Positions 1 through 12,618 of a stretch of DNA of 64,000 nucleotides are shown here, in pieces (the stretch's first letter is position 1; each line of letters starts with the position of its first letter). The stretch lies in NCBI RefSeq assembly GCF_000213175.1, contig NW_009799104.1:2428744-2492743 (forward strand), written 5' to 3'. A program made the translations under genes and the position numbers. The stretch is from Neurospora tetrasperma FGSC 2508 (lineage: Eukaryota > Ascomycota > Sordariomycetes > Sordariales > Sordariaceae). The notes under the pieces are model-generated. The model searched no databases, was not told the DNA's origin, and saw nothing but the letters and a program-made list of their open reading frames with translations.

Positions 1-713
1 GTTTATGGGACCTGTCAGTGGTTAATTGTTGTGGCGGTCAACGGGCTCACTTCAAGAGGGCCCAGATTTACTGATAGATGGAATGTGTACCAATGTTTAC
101 ACCGACTTTCGTTCTAGATTTACTACTCGCGAAAGTGGCGGGATATCAAAAGCTTCTGAGGCGGGGAATTTGAAGGGAGAGATAACTACGGCGTGTGGCG
201 GTAGCCATATTTGATACAGTCACATCCACTTTTTCTCGCTAGGTATATATAATGATGGTTAATTGTTGTACATAACACAGCTCGGAAGTTACCATCATGC
301 CATAAAGCGTGCTTGTCTGACTCGATCTGCAAGAAATGTCAAAACATGGACGACAATAAGAAGCATAAACACTTGGAAGTCGGGTCATTTTCCATTCTCG
401 TTTCCTAACCAGTGAAACGTGAAGATTCAATTCCTGTTCCTCATTACGTCCTTCAACCTGCGTCTGGCATCTCTTTTTTTCTGAACCATTTCCCAGAAAA
501 TTTTAGTGGCCATAAAAAGTCATCCATCCTCCCATGATATAAGAAAAGAAGTTTCAGGACCAGCGGTATATCGCTTGGCGGAGCGCAAAGCCTCCCATCA
601 TGCGTCCTATATGGGCCCTTTTCAAGTGCCCCTCAACTAACCGTCACCTATGTTGCAGCATAGACCGCGACTTCACCGACCATACCCGAACGAAGCCTTC
701 ACAAACGAGAACT
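1..713. other. non-coding flank, downstream of the KH gene
   Basis: I see no gene here. The stretch is mixed-composition DNA with only short chance reading frames. The part next to position 714 is presumably the 3' UTR and terminator region of the minus-strand KH-domain gene. The left edge may belong to a gene outside the window, but nothing in the first few hundred bases looks coding. Confidence 0.6.
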
Positions 714-3700
714 TCACTCTCTTGGCGACCTGCTGGCATTCTGGCCTTCTTTGACGGCAGCAAGGATCAAGTCCTTGGCCTTCTCAACACCCTCCTTGGT
801 ACCAACAACCTCAATAGCCTCACCCTTGGCTTGGTCGCGGGGGACGGTAATCTTGCAGCCGCTCTGCTTGCGAATCTGGTTGACCTTGGCGCCACCCTGG
901 CCGATCACGTAGCGATAGGTCCTAGGATCGGGCAAGATAAGGTAGCCAATAGCATCCTCTTTCTTAGCCTGCTCAATCGCAGTCTCGATGACCTTCTTGG
1001 CCTTCTCAATGTTTTCGGGAGAGCCGCGAATAACCCAGGGGATTTCGCCCTCCTCGGTCGAGGTCTGGTCAACTACAGTCCAGGAGTGCGCATCGGCAGT
1101 CGACTCCTCGTCATCAGTAATCAAGGGAAGAGAACCGCCATTCGCACGGATGCTCGCAGGGGCAGCGGGCTTGGCGGGAATAGAATGGCCCGCATGGTCG
1201 ACGGTGACATGGTGATCGCTCTTCAGCCTCCTGAAAATCTGGCCGTTGTTGGAGACCGAATGGTGAAGAGCGCGGGGCACCTGAAGAGTCTCGCCGGGCT
1301 GATCCTTCGTCAAGGACTGGATGTGAGCCTTGGCCTTCTCAACATCGGCAGACTGGCCGACAATCTTGATGCCGGTCTGGCCGCTGCCTTGGCGAGGGAC
1401 GTCGATGGAGACCTTGAACTGTGACTCGAGACCGCGCTTGACATCGCCACCACGGCCAATGAGAGACCTGTGCTTCTCAACAGGGACCTCAATGACCTCG
1501 GTAACCTGGTTTTGGCGCTCAGCAACGATAGCCTCGATTTGCTGGATAATGTTGTCGACAACCGAGGTGCGACCCTCAATCTTGATGGTATTATCGCTGT
1601 TGTCCTGCTTGGGGAACTGGACAGCGCGAGCAATCTCGCGACGATCGTCGGAGCCGCCTGCCTTGACAACAATGTCACGGATGGTGGAGCCTGCGGAGAG
1701 CCAAGTTAGTACATGATTCGCAGCATGCGCTTGACGAGTGACAGTAACTTACCACCTGCGCCAATGAGGCTTCTGTGATACTTCCTGTCGACTTCGATAG
1801 TCTTGACAACGGTATCCTCAAAAACGGCCTTCTTTGCCTCCAAGGCCTTCTTAGCAGCAGCAACGGCCTCTTTAGTGCCCTTGATCTGAATCTCAACAAG
1901 GCCGTCGGCGGCGTCACGAGCGCTGGGGATGTCGATGACAGCCTTGGTCTCGTTGCGGAGCGCATCGAGAGCAGCACCGCCAGAGCCAATGAGCGAGGGA
2001 ATCTGCTTCTGCTGAACAGTGACGGTAGCAGTGTAGGAAGTATCCTTCAGATACTGCAACAAAGAAAGCAACTCGTCACGAGCCTCGTCAGCACCACGCT
2101 TAGGTCCCCGCACGATGACTTCGTCAGCAGCCTGTTGGCGGCGCGGCTTGCCGGCATCAGAAGCCTCGGCAACAGACTCGTCGTCGTTGGAAGCCTTCTG
2201 AGTGCGAGGGAAGAAGATCAAGACCTTATAGCGAGTCTGCAGTCGGTTGATCTGTGCACCCTGAGCACCGATCAGGGCCCGATGGAACTGCGGGTCGATC
2301 TTGAGGATGTGAGTGGCCTCATCCTGGAGTTGACGGCCCAAAGCAAGGATGTGGGTCTTGGCCGCCTCAGCCTTAGCCTTGGGACCCTTAAGTTCGACCT
2401 TGCCGTCCTGAACCTGAATATCAACATCGAACTTCTCACGGAGCTCACGGATGTTGCTACCGCCCTTGCCAATCAGGTGGTTAGCAAACTTCTGCGGGAA
2501 TTCAAACTCCAACGTGAAGCCACGCTCCTTCTCGTCGGCCTTCTCTTGCTCGATGAAGGCCTCGCACTTGGAAGCAAGGTTTTCGACAGCCGAACGAGGG
2601 CCCTTGATGTTGACTGTGGTGCCAATGTTAGAGACGCGAGCGGGGATCTTCTCCTGACTTCTACGCTCATCCTGCTCCTTCCGAATAAACTTCCTAAGCT
2701 TGTCGTGGTACTTCTGGGGAACGTCCAGGGAGGCATGGATGATCTCCTCTTGTTGGTTAACAAGGCCGAGGATGTGCTGGCGGGCGTCCTGCAGCCACTT
2801 CTGCATCTCGCTAACCTCGGACTGGCTAGGCTGGCCGCGAGGAATCTCGTAGCTAGTTGGGCTAGAAGGTCCCTCATATACCAAGAGAACAGGGGCGTTG
2901 GCCTCAGTAGCCTCGGGGACAACCAACTGCACCCTGTATTCCTGTCTGACACGGGGAGTAATGTCCTTGCGGATGTAAGTGTGGAAGAAAGGATCAACCT
3001 GAACAGCCTGGATACGAGCGGGAGGGTGGCTGTCCACAAGACCCTTGATTTCGGACTGGGCCCTAATGGCGTTCTTGCCATCACGAGCATAAAGCTCCCA
3101 AGGCAAAGCACCCTCGTTCGAGAAAGGAGTGTTCACCTGGACATTGTGTTGCCTCTCGAGCTGCTCAATGGCCTTCCGCTGACGAAGATAGCGGGTCACG
3201 TTGCGGGCATGAGCCGCAGCGCCTCCAGGAGCCTGGCGGTGGAATCTGGAAATGTCGATGTTGGAGCACTGCATGTTCATAGCGAGGTCCATGGCCTTCT
3301 CGAGACCAGCCTGAACGTGGTCTTGAGGTCCAATAATGGTTACCATGTCATCATCTTCATCGTTAGGGAGAATGATGGCGCAACCGGTGTCCTCAAAGAA
3401 CTGGTCAACAGGCACACCCCTGTCTCCGATGATAAACTGGTGACGGCCACGCTGAATCGACAGCTGCTCCAGAGCAAGCTGACGGCGAAGCTCCTCGGCA
3501 CGTCGTTCAATGGCGGCCCTCGCATTTTGAACAGCGGTACGCTCACCGGCGAGCTGAATGTTGTAGTCCTGAGGAGCAGGCGCAAAGATGGGGCGTTGCC
3601 CAGGAGCAGGGATGCTGGGGGGTTGCAGGGACCGGCCCTGAAGGGGAGGAACGCGAATCTGAACTCCCATGTCTTCTTCGAGCTTGTGCACCAGGTTGTT

Positions 3701-4693
3701 CTTGGGTCCGGCAATGAAAGGGTAGAACTCGGCGGGGATATTACGCAACTTGGTCTGGACGTTGGCGGCGCGCTCACCGGCAATCCTATCAATTTCCTGC
3801 TGAGCCGCTGCAGCAGAAAAGGCGTTACCCTCGATGTGAACGTTGATCATGGTATCATCGTCCTCGTCTGCAGGAGGCTGGGACTCGTCGGCCTTTGGTA
3901 GCTGGATTCTCGCTCCGGTCTTCTCCTGAATAGCCTTGATGGTGTAACCGCCCTTGCCGATAATGTGCGCCCTCGCCGACGAGGGAATCTGAACGGTGAT
4001 GTTTTGCTGGGAAACAGGGAATTAGCTCCATGATGCAGGATTTCATCGACAAAGGGTCAGGGTAAAACCAACCTTGGTGCCGATTTGGTTAACCAAGTCC
4101 TTGAGCGCCTGGGTGGCGTGCTCTTGGGGGCCAACAGCGTCGAACCTAAGCTGACCGTTACCCAGAGCATGCATGGTCACGTTGGCGCGCGCCTTGCGGT
4201 TCAAGTCCTTCAGGATATCGGGAAGAGGACGCTTGAGCTGAGTCCTGGGAAGGATGTGGGGCGGGTCAAGCAACATGGTTTCGACATTGCGGCCCGGAAT
4301 GCTCAACGGATGTGGCCCGGGCCCTTGCCTTCCGGAGCCGATCGGGGTGCTAACACCGGAAGGCGGTGCCGAAGTCTGCGGGGTGCCGTTGGCCGGAGCG
4401 GCGCCATTGGTGCTCCCATTGGTGTTGCTCTTGGCACCCCAGATGGGGGCAACAACACTCGCTTTGGGCTTGGGCCCGCCCAGCTCGGGGAACAGCTCGC
4501 GGGATTGCGTGTCGAGGGTCTTGGGCTTGGGCTTGGGCGCCGCGGGAGTCTCCGAGCTAGAGACAGGCTTGTGAAGATCCTCGTCCTCAACCTCCTCGAC
4601 AAGGACGCGGTGGGAGGAGCCGGCGTTGGAAGCTGTCTCCAGATGCTGTTGCAAGAGCTGCGCGGCAGCTGACTGCTCGGTCGAGTCGGCCAT
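714..4693 (-). CDS. scp160: multi-KH-domain RNA-binding protein (vigilin/Scp160 family)
   Basis: Three exons read in frame: 4693-4073, 4006-1753 and 1690-714, giving 1283 residues. Both introns have GT/AG ends (66 and 62 nt). The protein is a string of KH modules. I see GxxG-type loops at about residues 224 (GKGG), 307 (GPKN), 401 (GDRG), 720 (GKGG), 787 (GAQG), 881 (GSGG), 956 (GAGG), 1037 (GRGG) and 1222 (GQGG), with degenerate KH-like units between 450 and 650 that lack the loop. The first 200 residues are low-complexity and rich in Pro and Ala. Length and repeat layout match fungal Scp160/vigilin. In yeast this protein binds mRNA on ER-associated polysomes and affects translation and ploidy; that role is inferred here from family. 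The start at 4693 sits in a favourable context, and a 5' UTR intron is likely upstream. Confidence 0.93.
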
Positions 4694-4766
4694 TATGATG
4701 GTGATGATGATAAAAGGCGATAACGTACCAACGAGCTGGGGATACGGAACAGGCGCGTCTCGTTAT

Positions 4767-5047
4767 CTGACACGGGAATTGTGGTTAGATGGCTGTGCTA
4801 GAGTAGAGGTAGGGGGAGCTTGGGAGCTGTGGCAGATTAGGGGTCGATATCCGGGATGTTGAGTCCGAGACAGGAACTGCAGCGTTGGTGGTTTCCGCGG
4901 CCTGAAACATTCCAGAAGAACCGTTTTCTCGTGAAGACTGTGAAGGGGAAAGGGGACAGGGAGGGCAGTGCAGGATAGAGCAAGGGAAGCAGGCTGAAGT
5001 AAGTGGCTCGGTTGCGGGAGTTCAAGTAGGTGGGTGGTGTAACTCAC
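4767..5047 (-). other. candidate 5' UTR intron of the KH gene
   Basis: On the minus strand a GTGAGT donor begins at 5047. A CAG acceptor ends at 4767, with a CTAAC branch-point match at 4788-4784, about 16 nt before the acceptor. The acceptor lies 74 nt upstream of the ATG at 4693. Long leader introns are common in fungal RNA-binding protein genes. This is a motif-based call with no transcript support. Confidence 0.4.
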
Positions 5048-5600
5048 AGCGCCGGGAAGTACTGTAGTGACGTTGATTAAAAATAGGTTGTGTTGGGAGA
5101 AAGGACCACCCAGCAGCTCGAAGCTTATAAAGTCGGTATGTGTGTGTTGGTCGAAAAGGTTCGGCAGTGCCTGCGCAATACCGAAGGGTAGAAAAGCTAA
5201 TCCAATGCAGGACAGATAAGAAGACGAGGCTGAGGGGGGGAAACGGGCGAGGAGACTCGGATGACAACAGGTGGCAAGCTTGTTGTTGGTCTCTCTATAG
5301 CATGATGCACAGGACTGGCGATCAATCCTGGGGTAATGGAGGAGAAGAAGGGAAACCTCGATGGGAGGATCTGGAGGAGTCTCTAAGAGGGGGAGGGGAA
5401 GAGGAGTGAATGGAGCGGATGGGGGGAAAGGTTTAAAGAAAGGTTCGGGACGGGCGACGAGCCAAAGGGCGGCGAACAAGAGAGGTTATAGCGGACCGAA
5501 GCTGAAGAGGCCACAATTGCCCGTGCCGTAGTCGACAACGGAAGTGGAAGCTGGGTCGTGGAGGCTACTAGTACATAACTGAAGGTAACGTGGGACCAAG

Positions 5601-5622
5601 GTAGGTAGGTAGGTAGGTAGGT
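5601..5622. repeat. (GTAG)n microsatellite
   Basis: About five and a half perfect units of a GTAG/GGTA tetranucleotide, followed by TATACC. It belongs to the same sequence flavour as the GTAGGTACC motifs scattered between genes in this window. Confidence 0.95.
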
Positions 5623-7879
5623 ATACCTGGTCGTGGGGTCGATGAAGTGGGAATTGTGTCCAGAATGGGGTTGTCCTGGAAGCTCCCTGATACGCTACAA
5701 CGTGTTCAACGTCTCCAAAAAAAAATTGTCTGGCCAGTTCCCCTCGCGTCCCCTCCACGACTGCTGAGCCAGTTTAGTGTGGGCGAAGTGGCAGGTCCCT
5801 AGAGATACCTACTAGCCTCTGCGAACCGTTCCGAGTCCTCTTGTGGCTTGTGCACTGCTAGCTTCCATAGGTAGGTACCACACGCATAAAAAGTAGATCC
5901 ACCCAAAAGACCGGACCAATGGCGTTTCGATATTCAACTAGAATTAGCCCTACACTAGTACCAGGCCCGCCAGACTGGCTCACTGCTGGCTGCAGAAAAA
6001 TGTTGGGCAATTGTCCAAAGCAGTTCGCATCAACAGCTGCCAATTCCCGTCCAGGAGCTCCTGCCGGGCCGTCCTGGCAAGGGAAATAGGGGCTCCATGG
6101 CATCAATAGTGTACAACTCCTCCTGATCAATCATCAACACCAGGACGGCAGTCAACCTCAGGATGGGAACCTGTGCGTGTAACTTTTAGGTTTGCAGTTT
6201 GCATACAGCACATTTTCACGGTGCGTCTCACTGGCCACGAATTCTCTGCAGCCGTCGTCACTTGTGCAATGTCCTACTTAGCTGGAGCATTCCAGCAGTT
6301 TCTCCATGATTCCAGTCTGGTCTCCTCTCCAACATCCAACACGTATCCTTTTGATCAACTCACCTCCAACCCTTGCCTCAAGAAATGGTTCTAGCTAATT
6401 CGGATCGGATCAGTTGGGAGAATCAACATTCATACCATTTCCTGATCGCATTTGCCTGGTCATATCTGTGACCTGACACCCTCAAGACTGGAGCTTGTGA
6501 GCGGGAATAAAGCATGGAGGAGTAACAAACTATGAGTGAGGACCGAGAAGAACACTTGGCTGCATTCAAGGACAAATCCTAAAAGCGACTATACAAGCCC
6601 TTCACTCTGCTGTTCCGCGTCGATAATCACCTTCCATGTCTTCAACGACCCTGTGAATATCAAGTAGCCTTCTGATCCCATATTCCTCCATCATTTTTCA
6701 TCGAGTCATCTGCCAAAGAGTAAGAAGAGACCCCGCAGTTGTTCTCGAAAAACATGATAGCGTCTCAAGCTCTCCTCTCAACAGCACGACCGCTTATATA
6801 ATTAAGATCCGGCACTCAGCCTCCACGACACGTGTTTTGACTCTAACAACGGCTTTTACTGAAAGGTTCATCGGAAACAAAAGAACAGATCGTGATTCTC
6901 CGTGGCGGAAAGCTCGGCTACACGGATAAAATAACGTGGATGTTACTACACCAACATGTGGTGTGAACAATCAACGACGAGCCAAATGAACCATGTTTAT
7001 GAGTCTCGACGGTCGAAGCCGGCATAAGAAGAGACGACAATGTTCTCCCTAGTGGAGCTCTACCCTGAGTTCCTGACCAGGCGAAGTCCAAAGAACATCC
7101 AATACCCACACGGATCTCATGAAATCGAATGGAAATCTGCAACAGAAAAAGAGGTCAGGACACCACAACTTCCCATCACCGTCGCAGACCGACCAAGACA
7201 ACTTGTAATCCTTTCTCTACTTTTCCGCTGAGTTTCGTTGCGTAGACGCATTCCACTTCAACAGTCATCACCAACCCAGCTATGCAAGTGGCGAAACATC
7301 CCGAGTTTTGAACCGTAGCGTAGTTGAATTCAGGTTCTTGTTATATCTCATTCTCCTAATACAAACTTCTTTATCGACTTTGACCCTATCCCAAGGCTAC
7401 TCCCCGTGATCAAGTTCATATCTCCATTACTTAACCACTGTTTGCCAACGGAAATCGAGGCTCATCATTTCTAAACCTTTTCGTCCTGTTTTTGCGTACT
7501 AGACAGGAGTCAGGATGGGCCAGTTGGGTAATAGAGGGAAAGTGAAGAGAAAGGCGAAGAGACAGGTAAAGAGAAGCATTGAGACTAGGTACTATTCAGA
7601 TTTGTAAATATGCCCTATCATACTAGTGGTTAAAAGAAATCTCGAATGTGATGACGACTCTTTTGATTATCTTGACCTTTGGTAATTAAAAGTTTACTAC
7701 CTTACTCGTCATTGATTATGGGTCAGGATGATTACTTAAAACCAACCTCACAAAAATAGACGAGCCACAACAAGGGGATTACTCAATCATATAAAGAAAT
7801 ATATATCAACATATACATGTGTGTAATTTCAGTCTGTCTCAAGAATGCACTGGGAAGCAGAGGTTGATAAAATGATGAA

Positions 7880-7931
7880 AGTGAAGCTTGAGAGGGAGTG
7901 AGCGAAGTGAAGCTTGAGAGGGAGTGAGCGA
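7880..7931. repeat. 26-nt tandem duplication
   Basis: Two identical adjacent 26-nt copies, 7880-7905 and 7906-7931, each beginning AGTGAAGCTTGAGAGG and ending AGCGA. A short GAGC extension follows the second copy. The perfect identity suggests a recent slip or duplication. Confidence 0.9.
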
Positions 7932-10900
7932 GCGAGACACACCACGGGCGGGTACCTTACTCACACGCATGTCTCCAGTCGCTCCCGTTTCCCTACTTCC
8001 CAATCCTTCCAGTCCTGAAATATCCCGTGGTTTTCTTCAAAGCTTCCCAGTTCTGTTCACTTTCCCAAAGCCAATACAGGAGATAGATATCCCGAATCCA
8101 CATACCAAGCCCTCTGCTACGTTGTGTACTTGTGACACCTCTCGGCTACACGCTGCAAGGTCCCGTTATCCGGTGCCTGAGAGTCCTTCCATCACCTGAG
8201 TTCGTTGTCCAGTGTCTTTGGCATGGCGTATTCTGGCCCATTCACAGTCCGCGAACCCGATCTACCTGGTCCATATAGTTCCTGTGACTGGTTTGCAGCG
8301 GTTTGCAGCGGCTTAGGGCATTCTCTGTGTAAGTGGATGGTTCCTGTTTCATATTCAGAGACAGGGTTGAAGTTGATGTTCTGCGAGTTAGTGCGTGATT
8401 GGGCTGGGTTCTTGAGGGAGAGGGATATCCTAGCGTACCTAGTTCTTGATATCTTTTCATGTGCCTTGAATGATCCTTCCCAACAATAGATCGACATGAT
8501 GTACGTGGGTGTACCAAAGCCCACATGGCGGGAGTACACACTACCATTTGCTAGTGTTGGGAGTAAGGTAGCGAACGCCTTCTCCTTATTCTAGACCCTT
8601 TTCTCTCCGCCCATCCATTCATGTTTGTCTAGATTGTAAGACTCGGACCATAAATAAGGTAGAGGGGATGCCGACTCAGTAGGTGGCTGGTTTGATATAA
8701 AACACCCCGTGCCTTTCCCGTCCAACTGGGCCCAATCATCAGAGGTACCCTCGCTGGCTCGCAGTTAAGATAAGGTGAGAACCGAGATGACTAAGAAAAC
8801 TACGACTTGGTATCGAGTTAACGTGCGAGATGAGACTGCAGTAGGCGAGCACCCGGGTGTGCACATTCGCCTTGAGAATGGGCGTATGTATGCCTAGGCA
8901 CGCCGACTCGAAAGTGTTGTCTGGAACGATGTCTCAAGTTATTGTGACAACGTTTGACAAAAACGTATCACTTCATGTTGACTGGCGCAGAGTTTGCGTA
9001 TCTGTAGCTTTAAGTCGACGACGGTTTGCTTTTCTGTGTACCTATCCAAGACACAAGCCCCCCCTCCTTCCCCTGCCTGTCGTTTTCGTCCCGAGTACCT
9101 AGCTTGCACTGATTCAATCAAGGGACGGTGCAAGTCCAAATCATGGCTCCTGCAGGTACAACATGCTTCCCGAGTCCGCCATGGCGGAGAAACATGATAT
9201 GTATATTTGCATCTGGCGTCAGTGTTTTGAACGCATCAGTGAGTGAAAAGTTCCGGTACACTGTCCGATGTAGATGGTTACCCTTGACGCTATCTTCGAG
9301 GTCGCGGGCATTCTTCGGTAGGGGCGGGGGCTTGAGAGAACGAGAAGATAGGCACAGACCGTCTCGGCAGGCCCGAGGAAATTGCATGTTGAGGCAATGA
9401 TTGAAGTACAACACGACCCCTTGAGTCGGCTTTGATGTCAGATTATCGTTGTAAAAGTCAAGGCGGGAGACGAACTTAGCCAGGGATGAGGTTCTCGGGG
9501 ATTATCACGCCTCTTGCAATCTTCTCGTCCGCGATCCCTTGTTCATATCGATTGAAGCAGGCTTCTGTCAGGTTTCTGGAAGACCAGCCAAGATGCATGG
9601 TGCGCGGCACGGCAAAAAGGGTGCCGGGTCTGTTTCCGCACGCAGGAGGCGAATGGCCCCGATCTTAGATGCGGCTCGTGTAGGTACACTATATAGAGAC
9701 GAAAGGTGTCCAGTGAACAAGGTCCAGAGTCCTCGGCAGAAGAAGGGCCATCCATGGCATCGTGGTATCCCAAGCATAGAGCTCGACATACATAGGTCCT
9801 GCAGAAAAAGGTACGTACAGTATGTAGGCATATCAACCTACCTACAGGCACCCTGCAGAAACGCCTTTTGCGTAGGTACCACACCGACAGTTGCAGCACA
9901 CATACCTTTCGAACTCGAGGTGGTATCTGCATGACAAGCGCGATAGGTGCTAGGCTAAAGACACAGGCTCAGGTAGTTACCTACTTACTGTGAATGAAGC
10001 AGGTACATCCTCGATGACTGTCTTGAAAGATGAGTGCCGACTCTAACAACGAGCCTTGTCGATGAGTATCTGGCTGAACGTGTGTTGCGAATGGTGTTGA
10101 TTTGCAAAACGAGGTATTGTATAAAATTGGCGCTCCATGGACTAGTAGGCTGTCGGGTTGTCACTCTCTTCCTGAGCTACGGCTGTTGTAGAATATGCTC
10201 GTTTCCCCTTGTTCTTCGATAGAAGGGTGACAGAAAACGGCAAAAACTCGTATAGCGAGTTGCTCCTACGGCATTGTGCACCTCATGATGAGACCTGTCA
10301 CCGCGTGCAAATTCCATCTGCCGACAAGGTTTTGGAGAAGGAGAGAAGGAGAAACCTCGTTTCACCGAGGAGACACACACATACAAGCTTTGAGTTGTGC
10401 AATCAAAGAATTCTGTATGGCTGGCTGGGTGCAGTGGTGGGTGCGTGGTCAACTTGCCTGCTAGAAAGCGTAAGACAAAGCGGATCTTGTTATGGAGGCT
10501 CTGGTGTTTTCAAAGTGCAAGGCGCTAACCATTTCTATCAAGTTCTCGTAGTATTGCCGTCCTCCGCAGCGTTCTCTCAAACAGTTTCGATGCCGGATAC
10601 CTACCATTTAAGGCATGTTTCGCCGTCAACCTGGCGGTATCCTAATTTCCTCAAGCCGAGGTGGTGTGTAGTTCAACGCATAAGCAGTAGCAGACAAGCT
10701 GTTAGCAAAGAGCGGCTTTGTGATCCAGCATTGTCCAACGTCCGAGCGCAACAAGTTGACAAGAAGGCGACCATGGGGCCTCATAACGCGGTTGCCCAAA
10801 ACAGAAAATCATCACCGTCTTGCTTGAGTTGCTGGTTCAACCCCTTACACGACTAGCCTGGATAGATCGCATCACGGAACCTGGCGCTATTCCCAACTCC

Positions 10901-12584
10901 ATGGATAGGGATCTGGAGAGCGTGAGTGACTAGCCTGCCGTTCATATCTGACGGCCAATCGGTAGCAAATGAGTGGCATTCACGACGAACTGTACGTAGC
11001 TATACGGCGAAGCAGGAGGCGGCGTTTGCTGGGCTGTCAAACCCATCCACATACCACAGACCGCGTCCCACAATCTTGCGAAACACAAGGCTCATTGCAG
11101 ACACTACAGGGCCAGGAGCGCTTGTCCAAGGACTGCTGAGTCTCGATATCGAAGGAAGTTGGTCAACCCCTTGAGAACTACATTTCGCGCGCGGAAGGCC
11201 TGCTGCGGCCCCACAGGCCGGCCGGCCTTAGATTTTCACAACGCTCATCGCTTCAAGCCGGTGCGCCCCAGTCGTCCTAGACATGACGCCCTGGCCGGGC
11301 CACAGAGGCAAGAAAAACGAGTGGACGCCAAACGCCAGGGACTGGGACGCGGAAATCCAAGGACCAAGACGGGCGTTTCGACTCCGCCCGTTTGGCCATA
11401 TCTACCCCACAAGCCCGGGGCATTTAATCACGGTTGCCGAGAGGACGGCCGTGTCAACAGCCTGATAGCCTCCACCTTGGGGCGCCCCTTGGACGTAAGC
11501 TGCCCCGTATCTGATACGTACCGAGGGACTAAATCTTGGCTGATGAGCGTGATGGCGATTTGTCGAAAGAAAATGGTTGCCCGTTTTCAAAAAGTTCAAT
11601 TATGCGAATACATAGCACGGTCCTATCGCGCCAAGCTTGAACACGCGAGGAGCACATGAGCACCTCACACCTCACTGTGCGTAGGAGGAGGGGTTGTCCC
11701 GGCCGTGATTGACGCGGGCAAGCAAAGATTGTGGCTGTGTTGTATGTAGATAGAGGTACATACTGTACTGTCGAACAGAAAGCCGCAGAGGTTGCACGCA
11801 GACTCGTTCTCCAAGATGCCAGGCCAGTCCAGGGTCGGAACCTGGAAGGCCCTCGAGTTGACGTCTACATACATTGGAATCGAATAAAGTTGACAGCGCC
11901 AAGCAAGGTCCAGAGCGGGTGTTGGAAGCAACCTCGACGACATGATGCCAAAGTCAAGAGGAAACGAGGGAAGAGGTTGAAGAGGTGGTGGCGCCCTGGT
12001 CCCTGTCAGTCTCCCGTGCAGAGTGTCCCCGCCATCGCCGTTCCGTTGCCGCCGGCGGTTGAACAAAAAGTGGGCAGGTGAAGTGAACTTGAAGCCTCTC
12101 ACAGGCGCCTTTTCGTGGTGTTGTAGTGGTACGTAGCAGTGGCAGCAGTGGTCAAAAGTGGCTCTCTTCAACTGCAATGGCACCCGTCTGCACCAGGCAG
12201 TCTAGTCCCACTCTCCCGTCCCCACCCGTCCCCACCTGCCCTGTCTGGCAACGGGGACTGAGGTGCAGACTTCAGTTGCTTCCCGGGCAGAAGGCGGACA
12301 CACTCCCGCTGTCTGTCTAGAAGCCGAAAAGTGCATGTGCTGCCCTCTTGTAAGTGTGCGGTGCAGCAGATGCAGCAAGCAACAGCCGCCCGACAGCAGT
12401 CACGAAGCAGTTCTAGACAACAAAAACTCAATCATATGCTTCCCTGAACTTTCGTTGTGTCCTTCCTTGTCTCCAATTCTCATTTGGCATCTGCAGGCCG
12501 AGTATCCCCGCCCCGCCCGCCGTCCGACCGTCAGCAACACCGGACGACAGCCAGACAACTTCAGACGACGGCAGCCGTAGTAGT

Positions 12585-12617
<33 letters not shown>
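12585..12617. repeat. (AGC)11 trinucleotide repeat
   Basis: Eleven perfect AGC/CTG units, preceded by three TAG units. It lies about 950 nt upstream of the Ste20-type kinase ATG, in what is probably promoter or leader sequence. I see no gene that would translate it. Confidence 0.95.

Positions 12618-12618
<1 letters not shown>

Noticed and set aside
600-3901. Long plus-strand frames of 274 and 708 codons
   Set aside because: They are antisense shadows of the KH gene, whose regular codon pattern keeps the opposite strand open. The minus-strand product shows clear KH motifs.
4763-5479. 238-codon minus-strand frame upstream of the KH gene
   Set aside because: It is the pyrimidine-rich leader read through; it gives Pro/Leu/Ser-rich nonsense and crosses the likely 5' UTR intron.
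10209-10856. 215-codon open frame on the plus strand
   Set aside because: It has no ATG at its start, no domain or compositional signature of protein, and lies in a stretch with frames of similar length on several strands.
11159-12183. Overlapping frames of 166 (plus) and 172 (minus) codons
   Set aside because: Neither resembles a family and the codon mix looks random. Long chance frames are expected at this GC content.
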